NCBI GenBank assembly: GCA_900660155.1
Contig: CABFPE010000096.1
Coordinates: forward strand, 1,481,129 to 1,545,128
DNA: 64,000 nt
Source: Hofstenia miamia
Lineage: Eukaryota; Xenacoelomorpha; Acoela; Hofsteniidae
Direction of reading: 5' to 3'
Made by a program: the position numbers and the translations under genes. Below, piece after piece: positions 25,771-35,360 of this stretch (positions are counted from its first letter, which is position 1; each line of letters starts with the position of its first letter). Below the pieces are notes generated by a model. The model did no database searches and had not been told where the DNA came from. It was given only the letters and a program-made list of their open reading frames with translations.

Positions 25771-28700
25771 CCGTAGAAAATGACTATAAAAATTATTTAG
25801 AGCTATTTTTCAATTTTTATCTAACTATTTAGCGCATACACTAGTTGGTATGAAGATATTGTAAATAATGTATACACAAAAAATTTTAATAAATTTGAGT
25901 GAAAAATCTTTTCGGTATGCTACACTTATAATTGTTGCGCCAGATATACGCATCACCAAATTATTTTGCACCAGATATATGCATCAGAGTTGCAAAAGGG
26001 TCACCTTGTCGCCGAGTCTACTGGGCCACAGGGTCATACTTATTATATAAACAAATTATTGAAATAAATTCGAAGTGAAGCATTCGAATGTCTTTAAAGA
26101 CCAGTGTGATGTTTTTTTTCATTTCAATGTCGATGCAAGTATTTCTACCAAAGCCCTACAAACAACGTTCTAATTTTTGACAAAAAAGAATCTTTATTTT
26201 GCAGTTTTGCCGGATCTCTCCTGGTCAAATCTTATACAAGTTGTAAGGACCGGTTGTAGCTCTGATATGTATATGTATTTGACTGCGAATTATGGCATCC
26301 TTCATTTCATTTTGACATAGTGTTTCGATTAAAAGATTTATTCCATGAGTACCAACTTCATATTTAATTAAACCTAGAACTTTCCTGCTAGTGACAATTG
26401 TCACTTTTTAGATAGGCTTCACAAAATTAATTTAGAAGGCTGTCTTAAAGCTATTTAAACATCATTTTCTTTTAATTTTTGTTATATTAAATATCTTATT
26501 CATTAAAATACTATGTTTTTTCAATAAAGATTTTTGTAATAAACGAGTGATTTTTTAATAGTGAGAATGGTCACTAGCAAGGTAGTTAGTGAGTGCGTCA
26601 GAACAAGGTTGTTCTAAGGTTAAAATCAATAAAAAATATTCAATCAAATTCGAAAATGATCAGTTTGGAAAATGGGTTAATCAAATTCTAAGAACATTGC
26701 CGATAAGTTATTTAGACACTTAGTTTTTTTGTGTGTTAATAGTAAGGTTTACATATAAATGTTTATTCATTTTAACTGTTACTCAATAAATGCTAAATTT
26801 TTTGAGAACTTAGAAATGTAAATTATATTTTTAAAACGTTGTTTATAATTCTATTGCATTTAGTCCATTTAGTTTGATTTACGTACTTTGTTTGCTAATA
26901 TTCAATCTAGGTTTTTTTTGAAAGCCTCAGACCGGCATAGCCCATATCCAGCTCTGATCTGAAATTGGCCTGCACTGAACATAGCAAGGACATCAATGGT
27001 GCTAATTGACTTTTGTTGATTCTTATAGAAATGTTCCTTATAAAATAAATTTGCATAATTCAAACATGAAAAAATAATTTTTTAAGTTACTTGAAAGCTT
27101 TTCAATATAACAATCATAGAAAAAAAATTATCACCACATCGCACCAAACGCCGATTGTGTTCCCCTTTAGTATTAAATGGTTTAAAAAGGGTCTTATTGA
27201 AATATTCGATGTCCAAATTGCATTGTAATTGGGCTGAAGATTTTTTCAAGCATCAAGCGCGTAATCAGAGTGTAATTATTTTTCATGTGAACTGACGATC
27301 ACATCTTTCAAAGGAACGACTTGTGGCAACTGTATGGCTATATTCTGCAATTAATTATACATCACAATTACATTTTAAATTTGTTCCTTTTCCCACGAAA
27401 TCTTCTAACTATTGCAATGACAACTCAGTTATTTACATTCAAAAATTTTCTCATTATATTTTGTAACCAAATGCAACAATTTGGATAAGGTTGAATTTTT
27501 TAGAGTTCGGGTCGGGCTTGAAAATCTCAAATTCATTTTCAATCCCCAGTTACAAAGTTACTACATCCCTTCCTTGCAATCGTTTTTGTAATTTGCGAAA
27601 TTAGACACAATTTAAGTGGTAGAATTATATCCAAGACTTGCAGTGTTATTTATATTTTACTTCATTAAATCGCAACACCGCTGTTGAAATAGTTCTTCAT
27701 GCGTTCTTTGGATTGTCAACTTCAAAACAAGCGCATTCATTCTTTCTAATTGAACACAAATATTTACGTGTAAATTTTACTTGGAAAATTATTTTAGATA
27801 ACGTTCCCGGAATGTGCACTTGTCCTGGAAATAAGGTTCTAGAGTACGCTAACACTAACATTTGTATCAAACCCACTGACTGTCCTTGCTACCACAATGG
27901 ACGCTCATATGAAAAAGGCGAGCTGACAATGCGAAGCTGCAATTTGTGCACTTGTGTAGGTCGTCATTGGAATTGTACCACAAATGAATGTGAAGGTATT
28001 TGTTCTGTTGTTGGCGATCCTCATTATGAAACTTTCGATGGAATAAATTATGACTTCGAAGGCGCATGTCGATACATGATGGCAGAAGAAATCAACGGTT
28101 TATTTAAAATTGAGGTGAGATTAGAACATACTTGAAGCATTTCTGATGTTTTCAGTTTTTATTTATCACTAAGATACCCAATAACTTAAGAAATTGTTTA
28201 CTTTTATATAATTTCACTAAAGCCAACAGTGTGTGTGTGCACTAAAGAGTGACATCGGGTACCCGATTTCGGGTTTTGGGTAGGGTCGGTTATAAAGATT
28301 AGATTGATTATTAAAAAATACTTGTGTTAATCACTGCTTGATTTGAGAAAAATCCAAGACGTTAAGTAATAACAATGAATTGCTGTTTCTTTTTTCAGAA
28401 AATGATTGGTGTTAATGATTACTTGATCGGACGCAGATCAACAATTCAAATCAAAGTCAGCGTTTCGGGTCGAGTCGAGTTGGGTTCGGGTCCTATTGTA
28501 TCTCTTGTGTGCACCTCTAAATACTTTGATAAGTAGTATGAATTTTGAGCTTAGTACTATAACTATTTTATTTTTTTGTCTGGTGATATATTTTGAATTT
28601 TTTTCAGCCAAACCATCCCGGAGAAACTATTCTGTCAATTTCTATTGAGAAAGCCAATGTGTGTATGAACACTTGTTACTTTTATCAAGGGATAACTCTT

Positions 28701-28977
28701 TTTTTCAAAAACAACCTCATTTAATTTGCATAGTGCACCCATATTCATGCTCGCATAATTACTTCGTTGGAGGTGTATTCTGTTAAATCGTTATTAAATA
28801 ACGACTGAAAAATAGGATTTTACAACCTAAATTTTCAAAAGATGGCGTATTATGCTATACTAACATGTATCCCTTTCACACAAATAATTCTACATCTATC
28901 AGGACAGCTTCGACTTTCCGCACAGCACGCTTGAACAAGGCTTGGCCGGTTTAATTACAGAAAATAAGATGTTTGAG
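12254..28977 (+). CDS. VWF / gel-forming-mucin-like secreted glycoprotein, D1-D2-D'-D3 region (partial, multi-exon)
   Basis: Sixteen exons are proposed, fourteen of which join in consistent phase to give about 911 codons. Domain order read from the translation is VWD1 (12254-16729), C8-1 (17680-18732), TIL1 plus a short cysteine-rich E/VWC-like linker (19342 to early in exon 20696-20834), VWD2 (20696-22699), C8-2 (23599-23846), TIL2 plus linker (24497 to 25.5 kb), a second TIL' (25466-25614 joined to 27798), an E' linker and VWD3 (from 27798). Known from the families: this is the D1-D2-D'-D3 order of von Willebrand factor, gel-forming mucins, otogelin and SCO-spondin, large secreted proteins that polymerise through disulfides. 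Both complete VWD domains keep a GLCG motif followed by a D/N-rich calcium-loop-like stretch. Inferred role: secreted mucin- or clotting-type glycoprotein. No signal peptide or C-terminal half is visible, so the exact family member cannot be named. Confidence 0.88.
12599..13028. mobile_element. hAT-type MITE (430 bp) inside the first VWD1 intron
   Basis: Ends CAGTGGCTTCACTG and, reversed, CAGTGGCGTCGCACTG. The inner terminal sequence with GGGGGC is also mirrored. The flanks CATTAGTT and CATTAAAT match at 6 of 8 positions, an aged hAT target duplication. No coding capacity. Confidence 0.75.
14274..14690 (+). repeat. Dispersed repeat of unknown family, copy 1
   Basis: From CTAGGGCGATTTATTGACC to TATTGACTTTTGCGCGG. 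It shares order and many words (TTGACCTTATTTTGACC, ATAAAATTAAAACG, GATTTTAACC) with 39847-40300, at moderate divergence. It lies in the first VWD1 intron. No open frame. Confidence 0.65.
15566..15649 (+). CDS. Exon: VWD1, middle segment
   Basis: 28 codons, phase 0 on both sides, reading KVTVVVGGDLNLELSGDVIT and on. These are the alternating beta-strand residues expected after the first cysteine block of VWD. The acceptor is ATGTTTAG and the donor CAG|GTAGGT. It is followed by an intron of only 41 bases. Confidence 0.8.
15650..15690 (+). other. Very short (41-base) GT-AG intron in VWD1
   Basis: GTAGGT at the 5' end and ATCCTAG at the 3' end. Removing exactly 41 bases keeps the VWD1 frame (phase 0), while reading through would shift it. 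The gene's other introns are hundreds to thousands of bases long. Confidence 0.75.
15691..15828 (+). CDS. Exon: VWD1, third segment
   Basis: 46 codons, phase 0 to phase 0, starting NAVYNFSTLAVNSQIVLNDR and ending QFSLKFTK. The acceptor TTATCCTAG is used. The nearer TTACAG ten bases upstream would put the exon in a frame with a stop, so it was rejected. NFS is a potential N-glycosylation site. Confidence 0.8.
16574..16729 (+). CDS. Exon: end of VWD1 with GLCG motif
   Basis: 52 codons, phase 0 to phase 0. Contains FFVTVQSPHSGYMKGLCGDY followed by NDHIENEF, the conserved C-terminal part of VWD with its acidic/Asn calcium-loop residues, then AAQFANSWKLE, which leads into C8. The position corresponding to the first Cys of the VWF CGLC motif is a lysine here. 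Confidence 0.9.
17027..17545 (-). other. Unexplained higher-GC island in a VWD1-C8 intron
   Basis: A 133-codon minus-strand open frame (17027-17428) lies in a patch clearly less AT-rich than the rest of the intron. It reads GSRRRIGYLEKIHQVKCAPS and on; a neighbouring frame also reads protein-like (FPGIDGPTHRKYEDFNL). Neither is recognised. A decayed insertion is more likely than a nested gene. Confidence 0.3.
17680..17814 (+). CDS. Exon: first half of C8-1
   Basis: 45 codons, phase 0 to phase 0. Reads NNCPDSTQSVHRCLQSDCPD, then a CSQMKDSSLFASC block. The cysteine spacing is that of the C8 domain that follows VWD in VWF and mucins. Acceptor CATGTTTAG, donor TCG|GTAAGT. Confidence 0.88.
18543..18732 (+). 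CDS. Exon: second half of C8-1
   Basis: Begins FNPNALILSCLEEYCDA, matching the C8 signature (Y/F-x-x-x-C-x-x-D/E-x-C). It continues through VCETFMLMASHCN to DDFCPKECPE. Phase 0 in, phase 1 out, and the outgoing G is completed by the TIL1 exon. The open frame that runs on past 18732 is intron read-through. Confidence 0.88.
19342..19567 (+). CDS. Exon: TIL1 (trypsin-inhibitor-like Cys-rich)
   Basis: Phase 1 in, phase 2 out. Reads CPRTCATAGHALDDSC, then SGCFCPDGKYSDENGDCV and CKCFFEGQSYNYGD, the standard TIL cysteine pattern closing with a C-x-C and the start of the E/VWC-like linker. Joins to 20696 to make the next cysteine codon. Confidence 0.9.
20696..20834 (+). CDS. Exon: E1 linker and start of VWD2
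   Basis: After the split cysteine codon it reads ECLGGNWECTYYKCDGVCKI, then EGHSHFKTFDGKEYTFIGTC and EYVLVQ. This is the typical linker-to-VWD join, with the same H-x-x-TFDG opening as VWD1. Phase 2 in, phase 0 out. Confidence 0.9.
21882..22072 (+). CDS. Exon: VWD2, middle
   Basis: Phase 0 in, phase 2 out. Reads DSVSDPTLRLRMQSYDCQGQ, then HSCKKSLIAQFENNEGEG and LISISLKGIEVIIEGTTYDE. It carries the paired cysteines and the alternating hydrophobic strands of VWD. In VWD1 this region is split over two exons, so the exon structures of the two repeats differ. Confidence 0.88.
22400..22699 (+). CDS. Exon: end of VWD2 with GLCG motif
   Basis: The longest undivided VWD exon (300 bases), phase 2 in and out. 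Reads IQGITVSMRTTHYIEIIGRG through FYETKVKGLCGYFDYNPTND, then VLNFANQLKVGNGICPNV and DLCGTYSI. The motif is again KGLC rather than CGLC. The tail supplies the first cysteines ahead of C8-2. Confidence 0.9.
23599..23846 (+). CDS. Exon: C8-2, complete
   Basis: Phase 2 in, phase 1 out. Reads AHCALLLESSSFESCRNKIP, then VGAYYKRCLEDYCAVSSSEH and KCTQMNAYAHDCM. This is a full C8 domain in one exon, whereas C8-1 is split over two. Confidence 0.9.
24497..24752 (+). CDS. Exon: TIL2
   Basis: Phase 1 in, phase 2 out. Reads MTCPHAGMAFSENAPSCKYS, then CEMRSKMSLEGKHCQSIPMG and GCSCPTDQTFSLENKICIP, a TIL domain ending CACYFLEKKYASDSELDEGC. The split codon joins 25466 to form the next cysteine of the E2 linker. 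Confidence 0.9.
25466..25614 (+). CDS. Exon: E2 linker and first half of TIL'
   Basis: After the split cysteine it reads NCSEGEFSCEITEFCSTDCP, then GNLEFAEDVAPCIPTCDSYY and AEGALTCDM. There is no VWD between this TIL and TIL2, which is how a D' module (TIL'-E') looks. Phase 2 in, phase 1 out. The donor ATGG|GTTAGT is followed by a 2183-base intron. Confidence 0.85.
26384..26582. mobile_element. Unclassified MITE-like element (199 bp) in the TIL' intron
   Basis: Left CCTGCTAGTGACAATTGTCAC; right, reversed, CCTTGCTAGTGACCATTCTC. The inverted ends are about 30 bases long and differ at several positions. The superfamily is not recognised and no clear target duplication was found. Confidence 0.55.
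26551..27667. repeat. Intron segment duplicated downstream (copy A)
   Basis: The stretch from TTTTTTAATAGTGAG to ATTTTACTTCATTA lies within the TIL' intron, ending 130 bases before the exon at 27798. It is repeated at 29271-30417 with scattered small differences of the size expected between alleles. Confidence 0.85.
27798..28114 (+). CDS. Exon: second half of TIL', E' linker, start of VWD3
   Basis: Phase 1 in, phase 0 out. Reads DNVPGMCTCPGNKVLEYANT and CIKPTDCPCYHNGRSYEKGE (end of TIL'), CNLCTCVGRHWNCTTNECEG (E' linker), then ICSVVGDPHYETFDGINYDF and CRYMMAEEINGLFKIE (VWD3 opening). The largest and most certain exon of the 3' part. The stretch just upstream of it (up to 27667) reappears after the join at 29148. 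Confidence 0.92.
28224..28518. mobile_element. Possible hAT-like MITE in a VWD3 intron
   Basis: The left end contains GTGTGCACTAAAGAGTGACA; the right end, reversed, TAGAGGTGCACACAAGAGATA. GGGT-rich sequences (CGGGTACCCGA, GGGTTCGGGTCC) lie inside each end. The 8-bp flanks do not match, so the call is tentative. Confidence 0.4.
28608..28658 (+). CDS. Candidate exon: VWD3 beta-strand segment
   Basis: 17 codons after a strong acceptor (TTTTTTTCAG), reading PNHPGETILSISIEKAN. It resembles the ISISLKGIEVII stretch of VWD2. Phase 0 fits the previous exon. The segment with the second cysteine pair, present in VWD1 and VWD2, is not seen between 28115 and 28607. The donor (AAT|GTGTGT) is only fair. 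Confidence 0.5.
28903..28977 (+). CDS. Candidate exon: VWD3, next segment
   Basis: 25 codons after CTATCAG, reading DSFDFPHSTLEQGLAGLITE then NKMFE, with a GAG|GTTACT donor. It aligns with VWD2 from TTYDESKLP to HYIEI. A further piece near 29095-29140 (TELIFSTNINYN) looks like the continuation but needs phase 1, while this exon ends in phase 0. The 3' splice structure is therefore unresolved, or the copy is damaged. Confidence 0.45.
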
Positions 28978-29148
28978 GTTACTTCTTGACCACCCCCATC
29001 CATTAATTTATACTTGAATAATAGGGATGAAAAGAATTTGCAAGTGTTTACAGAAATCGGATTTTTTATAGTTAAATGCTTTCTCTTGTTTCAGGAACAG
29101 AATTAATCTTTAGCACAAATATTAACTATAACAGGTGACAAGATTTTN

Positions 29149-30417
29149 GTGCGTCAGAACAAGGTTGTTCTAAGGTTAAAATCAATAAAAAATATTCAAT
29201 CAAATTCGAAAATGATCAGTTTGGAAAATGGGTTAATCAAATTCTAAGAACATTGCCGATAAGCTAGTTATTTTTTAATAGTGAGAATGGTCACTAGCAA
29301 GGTAGTTAGTGAGTGCGTCAGAACAAGGTTGTTCTAAGGTTAAAATCAATAAAAAATATTCAATCAAATTCGAAAATGATCAGTTTGGAAAATGGGTTAA
29401 TCAAATTCTAAGAACATTGCCGATAAGTTATTTAGACACTTAGTTTTTGTGTGTAGTAAGGTTTACATATAAATGTTTATTCATTTTAACTGTTACTCAA
29501 TAAATGCTAAATTTTTTGAGAACTTAGAAATGTAAATTATATTTTTAAAACGTTGTTTATAATTCTATTGAATTTAGTCCATTTGGTTTGATTTACGTAC
29601 ATTGTTGCGTAATATTCAATCTAGGTTTTTTTCAAAGTTCGGTTCATTTTTTGCAATACTTCGACCTAAGCCTCATACCGGCATAGGCCATATCCAGCTC
29701 TGATCTGAAATTGGCCTGCACTGAACATAGCAAGGACATCAATGGTGCCAATTGACTTTTGTTGATTCTTATAAAAATGTTCCGTATAAAATAAATTTGC
29801 ATAATTCAAACATGAAAAAATAATTTTTTAAGTTACTTGAAAGCTTTTCAATATAACAATCATAGAAAAAAAATTTATCACCACACCGCACCAAACGCCG
29901 ATTGTGTTCCCCTTTAGTATTAAATGGTTTATTAAAAAGGGTCTTATTGAAATATTCGATGTCCAAATTGCATTGTAATTGGGCTGAAGATTTTTTCAAG
30001 CATCAAGCGCGTAATCAGAGTGTAATTATTTTTCATGTGAACTGACGACCACATCTTTCAAAGGAACGACTTGTGGCAACTGTATGGCTATATTCTGCAA
30101 TTAATTATACATCACAATTACATTTTAAATTTGTTCCTTTTCCCACGAAATCTTCTAACTATTGCAATGACAACTCAGTTATTTACATTCAAAAATTTTC
30201 TCATTATATTTTGTAACCAAATGCAACAATTTGGATAAGGTTGAATTTTTTAGAGTTCGGGTCGGGCTTGAAAATCTCAAATTCATTTTCAATCCCCAGT
30301 TACAAAGTTACTACATCCCTTCCTTGCAATCGTTTTTGTAATTTGCGAAATTAGACACAATTTAAGTGGTAGAATTATATCCAAGACTTGCAGTGTTATT
30401 TATATTTTACTTCATTA
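29149..30417. repeat. Misplaced contig: second copy of the TIL' intron (copy B)
   Basis: Starts right after the N at 29148 and ends at the 1000-N gap. 29271-30417 matches 26551-27667. 29149-29265 is an additional partial copy of the same first 117 bases. The contig stops just where the exon at 27798 would follow, which points to an uncollapsed haplotype scaffolded after its own counterpart. Confidence 0.85.
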
Positions 30418-31417
30418 NNNNNNNNNNNNNNNNNNNNNNNNNNNNNNNNNNNNNNNNNNNNNNNNNNNNNNNNNNNNNNNNNNNNNNNNNNNNNNNNNNN
30501 NNNNNNNNNNNNNNNNNNNNNNNNNNNNNNNNNNNNNNNNNNNNNNNNNNNNNNNNNNNNNNNNNNNNNNNNNNNNNNNNNNNNNNNNNNNNNNNNNNNN
30601 NNNNNNNNNNNNNNNNNNNNNNNNNNNNNNNNNNNNNNNNNNNNNNNNNNNNNNNNNNNNNNNNNNNNNNNNNNNNNNNNNNNNNNNNNNNNNNNNNNNN
30701 NNNNNNNNNNNNNNNNNNNNNNNNNNNNNNNNNNNNNNNNNNNNNNNNNNNNNNNNNNNNNNNNNNNNNNNNNNNNNNNNNNNNNNNNNNNNNNNNNNNN
30801 NNNNNNNNNNNNNNNNNNNNNNNNNNNNNNNNNNNNNNNNNNNNNNNNNNNNNNNNNNNNNNNNNNNNNNNNNNNNNNNNNNNNNNNNNNNNNNNNNNNN
30901 NNNNNNNNNNNNNNNNNNNNNNNNNNNNNNNNNNNNNNNNNNNNNNNNNNNNNNNNNNNNNNNNNNNNNNNNNNNNNNNNNNNNNNNNNNNNNNNNNNNN
31001 NNNNNNNNNNNNNNNNNNNNNNNNNNNNNNNNNNNNNNNNNNNNNNNNNNNNNNNNNNNNNNNNNNNNNNNNNNNNNNNNNNNNNNNNNNNNNNNNNNNN
31101 NNNNNNNNNNNNNNNNNNNNNNNNNNNNNNNNNNNNNNNNNNNNNNNNNNNNNNNNNNNNNNNNNNNNNNNNNNNNNNNNNNNNNNNNNNNNNNNNNNNN
31201 NNNNNNNNNNNNNNNNNNNNNNNNNNNNNNNNNNNNNNNNNNNNNNNNNNNNNNNNNNNNNNNNNNNNNNNNNNNNNNNNNNNNNNNNNNNNNNNNNNNN
31301 NNNNNNNNNNNNNNNNNNNNNNNNNNNNNNNNNNNNNNNNNNNNNNNNNNNNNNNNNNNNNNNNNNNNNNNNNNNNNNNNNNNNNNNNNNNNNNNNNNNN
31401 NNNNNNNNNNNNNNNNN
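30418..31417. other. Assembly gap (1000 N)
   Basis: Exactly 1000 Ns, a placeholder length. Open frames across it are artefacts. The missing 3' part of the VWF/mucin-like gene may lie here or elsewhere. Confidence 0.99.
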
Positions 31418-34185
31418 TATATATATGTACATATGAGATATCATATGAGGTATAACAATAGAGATACTAATAACACATTTCAAGCTTCATTAGAGAATCA
31501 ATCTCCAGAACTTGAAAATCACTAATAGATTACTGCAAACAGCATCGTTGTGTCAGATTCAGCACTGAAAACAACTTGTACCAAAAAATATTTTGCTGAA
31601 TCCTGATTGTCTTTCATTCATTTATCAATATATTAGCAAGACAATTTGATTTTATTTGCCTGAAAAACTAGAAAGTTCATAAAAAATATTTTAGGCTTTT
31701 TACTGGTAAGCTAAACCACCCAATAATTTACAACTGGTAATTGTTTGAAATTTAGGTAGATTGAAAAGATTTTAGAAAAATAGCAAGCAAATAGTCACTT
31801 TGTATTTTAAGCAAAGATTTATGAACCGACATTCTGTCATAATTTCTAACATTATGACTTTTGATTTCATTTTTATCAGCAAAAATTTGCTTGATTAATG
31901 CATAGCAATGAAAATGGGCTTGGGTTGGGGTCGTTTGAACTTTTTGCGGAATTCTTCATTGTATTTTGGCCTTACACTGAGTGTGAGTCAAACTTAGGTT
32001 AATGAGCCAACAAAGCACTAATAGTATGTACACGGAATTGCATTTTAAATTATTAATTGCTGAGTAGTGTGTGGTATTAAGAAAGTACTCGAAGCTATAT
32101 GTTCCTTCATTACAATTTATTTGTGAGTAAACTGAGTAAACCAATTGCACTTGGGTCTAGAACTTCGGCTCATTTACAACTTTTGTTAGGAAAACAGGTC
32201 ATTTGTAAAGAATCAGAAAGCTAAATGAAGATGAAAATTATTAATTGGAATTGGTAAAGAATAGAAAGGTAATTACCGCGAACAGCGTTGACGGCCGAAA
32301 GGAGAAGGATTCCACTCCGCATGAAAGACCAAATGAACTACTGAGTACTCATCTTAAAAATGTGTCAGTTTTCCTATTGCTAAACCGCCTGCTTTTCACA
32401 AGTGGCTACTGGACGCTTGAGGGCTTGATTGTTCACATCCTTCCTTCATTAATCTGTCTCTTCCCGTAGAAACAATGATTCGCGTCAGCATTCTTAAATG
32501 CCCTTTATTAATTCAAATCAAGAATAAACACACACTTGTCTTTCATTCAATTCTCTCCAACTAAAGTCGACTGCAAAATCTGGCCAATATTAAATTTGTC
32601 TAACACAATAATCGATGCCTTCTCAGTTTTATTTTATCTAGTAAATAGGTTATTCCAATCGCTGCACGGTAGGAAACCAAATATAATTCAAAACTACACT
32701 CTCAAAACAGCCTAGAAAGTTTCAAATAAAACTATTACCAATGCCATGTAAGAACAAAAACAGAATAGCGGAATGCAAAACCAACACGTAATGCACGTAT
32801 ACAGTAATTTTTAAACTTAGCCCCCATTTTAAAGGAATTTCACATTTCTTCAATTTATTGACAATTCATTCATTCATTTTCAAAATTTTGGGGCAAAGGA
32901 ACAAACTTTGAATAGGTAGAGGCCTGCTACATATAGTTCCCCATGATGACCTTCGCCAGTGTCAAAAAGTTATAATACAATGGCCAACTATTTCGTAAAC
33001 TAGGTTAAAGAATTTTCCTACATCAATAAATACACTAAACAATCTTGCGATGCAAAGAAATTCAGTTGAAATCTGATAATGAACTCACTATGGAAACATA
33101 ATTAGATTTTAATTGACTTTTGACAAATTTTCTCAAATTGCAGATTGAAATTTTTGTAAATGCGTGATTTACTTTAAATTAAATAATTAAAAAGTAATTC
33201 GAAATAATTTATTATTTTGCAAAATGCGAATAGCAGCTTAGATCTGTAAAAGTAATAAATTCCTTCATGACGTGTCACCCCTCAGGCAAATAATTCCGAT
33301 CGATGTGTTGCCAATCCTTTCCAGAAAATTTGTAAAAACTTATAGACCAAATGATACTGAAAACTTAATCTTTATTGGTGAAGTCCACTAGGTTCAACTA
33401 GCAAGCAGGTTTAGCGGAAAGGGTGTACCATCCACCTATCTACTTATGTACCCTTCTCTAAAAGTTATTTGCTAATTTGTGGAAAATATGACTTATCACA
33501 AATTGGTCAAATCATAGTAGATGATGGATTTCTGAAGTGTGTATCGGAAAGACTTACCTAATAAAGTCAATCGTAGCATGGCGTCATTAAATAATATAAC
33601 GAATGTATACATTTACCACTAATCTTAAGTAATTACTTTAGGAGATATTAATGGGGCATTGTGTGCCAATTTAAGGGCATTGCATTACCTCTAGATTATT
33701 CATAAATTGGATTCATAAGAAATTTTTCGCCGATTTTTGTCTTGCCATTGGGCTCATATATGATATTAAAATTGAAAAAAATTATACTTGACAATATCAA
33801 TATTTTGGGTTACATAAGAGCCAATGCTTCATAAATAATTTAAGCACAAAAGCCGCGGAGCAAAAATAGTTTTATGGGCTAAAGTTTACTTCACTTAGCT
33901 TAGTTATTATTGACGTTAAATATTAAAAAGAAAAAATTTCCTACTATGCTTTGTTCAATATATTCCTAAAAATTATATGATGGAAAAAATTCATTATCAG
34001 TAGTTTATAATCATTTGCGGGCATGCTCGGGATCATCGAGGACCCGTGCCTACCTGGCTTCAGGATTAAACTTGCACATAGAAAAAGACAACGTTGCTTT
34101 AACTAAGAGGATCAAGCACATTTAAATCTTAAATATAAATATTTCTGCAGTAATAAAAAATTTAAAAAATTTAGAATAATTTATA
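31418..34185. other. No feature seen
   Basis: Starts in a TA tract after the gap. No VWD, C8 or TIL coding appears here, so the upstream gene does not visibly resume. Confidence 0.5.
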
Positions 34186-34550
34186 CAGGGTCTCATAAAA
34201 ACCAGATTGAAATTAAATTTGATGTTGCTCTTTGGATATTGTTCGACATTTGAGTTCTGAAAAGATTATTGCGTTCACTAACTATTTGTCTTTTCCCAAG
34301 TAGGTTTCGTACCTGATGATACTCTCTTGTAACTGACCATCATAAATACCTCCTAAGTAAAATGACGTATTTCACATTTTATATCATGTTTAGATAGATA
34401 AACAGCGTTCACTCCCAGAGAAAACATCATTTTACTTTCCTACACTAACAATAGTAGTTAGTAAACATACTAGTCTCAAGAGAACACAAATATCCACAAT
34501 AACCAAGAGCAAAATCAAATTAAAGTTCAGTCTGGTTTTTTGGAACCCTG
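34186..34550. mobile_element. Mariner-like MITE (365 bp)
   Basis: Imperfect inverted ends of about 35 bases: CAGGGTCTCATAAAAACCAG and, reversed, CAGGGTTCCAAAAAACCAG, both continuing into an AT-rich stretch. TA precedes the left end; the right flank is one base off TA. No coding capacity seen. Confidence 0.65.
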
Positions 34551-34832
34551 CTAGGGCTGTGTACATGTGGTAGTTATTTTTATTAATTACTCAATGAATG
34601 GCAGGCACTGGCTATTTGAATGTAAATGAGCACAGGGTGAGCACGGATAAAACTAAATCTGAAACCCAAAACATTACTCATGAATATTAACTTCGCCAAT
34701 TTGACCGTTATGATGGTTAAAAATAGCCACACTATATTACTTCTGCAAAAGGCTTTAATGAGTCCTTCTGTCGAAAATGTACGTTCATCTGACGAACAAC
34801 TGCAGGGGTTAATGACGCTTGTTACTGCAGAC

Positions 34833-35352
34833 TAGAGCTGAGCGCAGTACGGGTTTTGTAAAATTATTTACAAAGCTTCACCGCTAACCACCGCATTGTG
34901 GGAGTTTTCCCACGAACCACAGCAAGTAAACGAAATTTTATGCGATATTTCCGAACAATGTCGATTTTTATCTTTGCAAGAGAAGATAGATGTTTATGAC
35001 TTGTTTTTTAGGGTAATGGATTATTCGTAGAAAAGTTTAAAAACAACTTCTTAGGTATTTTGTCAGTTCTTTCAATTCTGTTAGAATAGGATCCAATTTT
35101 CCATGAAATATGCAAACATTACTTTTATTTTAATATTTTGTATGTGAAATCCATTAAATTTTTCCTTCAGAAACAATTTTTGAGAAATACTTAGAGATTA
35201 TAAGTCTTAAAATGAAACAAGTTATCCGTATAACTTTTATGCCACCGCAAGTTGTTTTATTTCTACAGCTAACCACCGGAATTGGGTAAATCCCTACCAC
35301 TGTACACTGCATCGCGGCATAGCGCGGTATTACCAAATCACACTCATTTCTA
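34833..35352. mobile_element. hAT-type MITE (520 bp) with perfect 8-bp target duplication
   Basis: CTGCAGAC flanks it exactly on both sides (34825-34832 and 35353-35360). Termini TAGAGCTGAGCGCA and, reversed, TAGAAATGAGTGTG are the loosely conserved hAT type. GCTAACCACCG occurs subterminally near both ends in direct orientation. Non-coding. Confidence 0.85.
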
Positions 35353-35360
35353 CTGCAGAC

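Noticed and set aside
28399-28470. Possible VWD3 exon after TTTTTCAG (reads MIGVNDYLIGRRSTIQIKVS)
   Set aside because: Lies inside the GGGT-rich MITE-like element and lacks the expected cysteines.
30366-31483. Very long open frames spanning the first N gap
   Set aside because: They consist of Ns translated as unknown residues; the frames at 61882-62955 are the same artefact.
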